Assembly: GCA_013298245.1 (NCBI GenBank)
Contig: JAAFHD010000096.1
Location: 1 to 6,833, forward strand
Direction of reading: 5' to 3'
Length of the DNA stretch: 6,833 nucleotides
DNA from: Alphaproteobacteria bacterium
GTDB lineage: Bacteria > Pseudomonadota > Alphaproteobacteria > Acetobacterales > Acetobacteraceae
Of the stretch, positions 5,659 to 6,833 are shown one piece after another (within the stretch, counting starts at the first letter, position 1; each line of letters begins with the position of its first letter). The position numbers and the translations under genes are program-made. The notes below the pieces were generated by a model that was not told the origin of the DNA, made no database searches, and saw nothing but the letters and a program-made list of their open reading frames with translations.

Positions 5659-6833
5659 CGCCGCCGGGCCTGGCCCGTCGCCGCGCGCTGGCAAGGCTGG
5701 CGCTGGGATGGGAGGCCTTCTGGCCCGGTGCCTGGCCGGCGCTTTCGGTGTTGGGTTTGTTCCTGGTGATCGCCCTGCTGGGGCTGCCAGCTCTGTTGCC
5801 GGCGTGGTGGCATGTGGCGCTGTTGGTGGGGTTCGCGGGTGCCTTGGGTTGGGCCGTGCGGCGCGCGCTGCGCGGTTGGCACCGACCGGATGATGACGCG
5901 GCGGAACGGCGGTTGGAAAGCGCGTCGGGGCTGGCGCATCGGCCTTTGCAGGCGCTGGCTGATCGACCTGCGGGGGGCGACCCCTTCGCGCAGGCGGTGT
6001 GGCGCTTGCACCAGGCGCGCATGGCCGCGCTGGTGAAGCGGTTGCGCGTGGGGCTGCCACGGCCGGGCCTGGCGGCGCGCGATCCGCGGGCGCTGCGCGC
6101 AGGGCTGCTTGTGGGGCTGGTTGCGGCCATCGGAATCGCCGGGCCGGATGCGCCGCAGCGGTTGGAACGCGCATTTCTGCCGGCCTTCGCCGCGACGCCC
6201 TTGCCGGTCGCGCTGCGCATCGAGGCGTGGATCACGCCGCCCGCTTATACCGGCGCGCCGCCGATTTTCCTGTCGCCAGACGGTGGCGCGGCGACGGCAC
6301 CTGCGGGCAGCAAGCTGTCGGTCACGCTGTCGGGCCGCGCGGGTGCGGCGCCGGAACTGCTGCTGCCGGGCGGTGCGGTCGCCGCGCGCGCGCTGGATGC
6401 CGCCAGCTTCGCGATGGAAGCGGATTTGACGCAGGCCGGCCGCGTGGCGCTGCGCCGCGATGGCGCGCAATTGGCCGAATGGTCGCTGACCCTGCGCGCC
6501 GATGCGCCGCCGCGCGCAAGCTTTCCGGAGGCGCCGGCGCGGGCGCAACGTGGGCTTGCGCTGCGCGTGCCGTGGCGCGCCGAGGATGACTGGGGCGTGC
6601 ACGCGTTGCGGCTGGAAGCGCGGCTGGTGGCGCGACCGGATGCGCCGCCGCTGGTGCTGGAATTGCCGCTGCCGACGGGGCATCCGCGCCAGGCGCGCGG
6701 CCTCGCGCAGCCGGATTTTTCCGCGCATCCCTGGGCCGGGCTGCCGGTGACGCTGCGGCTGGTCGCGACAGATGGCGCGGATCAGACCGGCGCGTCGGAT
6801 GATGCCACGCTGACCCTGCCGGAGCGCAGTTTC
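5655..6833 (+). CDS. DUF4175/TIGR02302 family membrane protein, C-terminal part beyond window
   Basis: A GTG at 5655 overlaps the lysA stop in GTGA, and the frame stays open to the window edge for 393 residues; full-length members are roughly 800-870. The N-terminus has a basic, Arg-rich start (8-14) and two membrane segments near 29-49 and 52-69. A cytoplasmic stretch with RRLESASGLAHRPLQALADRP (85-105) follows, then a third membrane segment near 147-163. The rest is probably periplasmic and beta-rich. Family marks there are RIEAWITPPAYTGAPPIFL (188-206), the AEDDWGVHALRLEARLV block (309-325) and TLPERSF at the edge (387-393). The first in-frame ATG (6021) would remove the first two membrane segments, so GTG is the better start. 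No function is established for the family. Location next to lysA fits what I recall of alphaproteobacterial genomes, and the overlap suggests coupled translation. Confidence 0.9.
   Translation, partial: MTPPGLARRRALARLALGWEAFWPGAWPALSVLGLFLVIALLGLPALLPAWWHVALLVGFAGALGWAVRRALRGWHRPDDDAAERRLESASGLAHRPLQALADRPAGGDPFAQAVWRLHQARMAALVKRLRVGLPRPGLAARDPRALRAGLLVGLVAAIGIAGPDAPQRLERAFLPAFAATPLPVALRIEAWITPPAYTGAPPIFLSPDGGAATAPAGSKLSVTLSGRAGAAPELLLPGGAVAARALDAASFAMEADLTQAGRVALRRDGAQLAEWSLTLRADAPPRASFPEAPARAQRGLALRVPWRAEDDWGVHALRLEARLVARPDAPPLVLELPLPTGHPRQARGLAQPDFSAHPWAGLPVTLRLVATDGADQTGASDDATLTLPERSF

Overview
The window is GC-rich DNA with G/C-dominated third codon positions, packed with genes on both strands. 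Gene content and style point to an alphaproteobacterium, most probably an Acetobacteraceae (Roseomonas-like) genome. The clues are a Bug-type solute receptor with no transporter beside it, a PuuD-like amidotransferase, and a lysA gene overlapping a DUF4175/TIGR02302 membrane-protein gene. The taxonomic call is inference from gene content, not from a marker gene.

Layout. (1) 1-1212, minus strand: a two-gene unit. It has an Asp/Glu racemase / maleate isomerase / arylmalonate decarboxylase superfamily enzyme (436-1212), followed by a GlcG/HbpS-family protein (DUF336) that runs off the left edge. (2) 1213-1258: a 46-bp divergent intergenic region with a 12-bp GC palindrome. (3) 1259-3374, plus strand: an FAD-dependent aromatic-type monooxygenase and a periplasmic tripartite-tricarboxylate (Bug) receptor, 4 bp apart. 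(4) 3375-3493: a gap visibly richer in A+T, with a weak promoter candidate. (5) 3494-4276: a class I glutamine amidotransferase-like gamma-glutamyl hydrolase of the PuuD family. (6) 4277-4320: a short gap with a well-spaced promoter candidate that would make the lysA transcript leaderless. (7) 4321-5658: lysA, diaminopimelate decarboxylase. (8) 5655-6833: a GTG-started DUF4175/TIGR02302 membrane protein overlapping lysA by 4 bp and running off the right edge.

How the genes fit together. The four leftmost genes look like one divergent catabolic module for a small organic or aromatic acid: capture by the Bug receptor, ring or side-chain oxidation by the monooxygenase, and isomerisation, racemisation or decarboxylation by the Asp/Glu-racemase-fold enzyme, with a GlcG-like accessory protein. 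The substrate cannot be read from the sequence. The right half is housekeeping: lysine biosynthesis, probably translationally coupled to the conserved membrane protein.

The most interesting signal is in the racemase-fold enzyme. It keeps the first catalytic cysteine (Cys78) but has glycine (Gly192) where the second is expected. The 114-residue spacing is the same as between Gly74 and Cys188 of arylmalonate decarboxylase, so it looks like a natural mirror image of that enzyme. I saw no tRNA, rRNA, CRISPR array, insertion sequence or phage gene, and no gene-free stretch over 120 bp.
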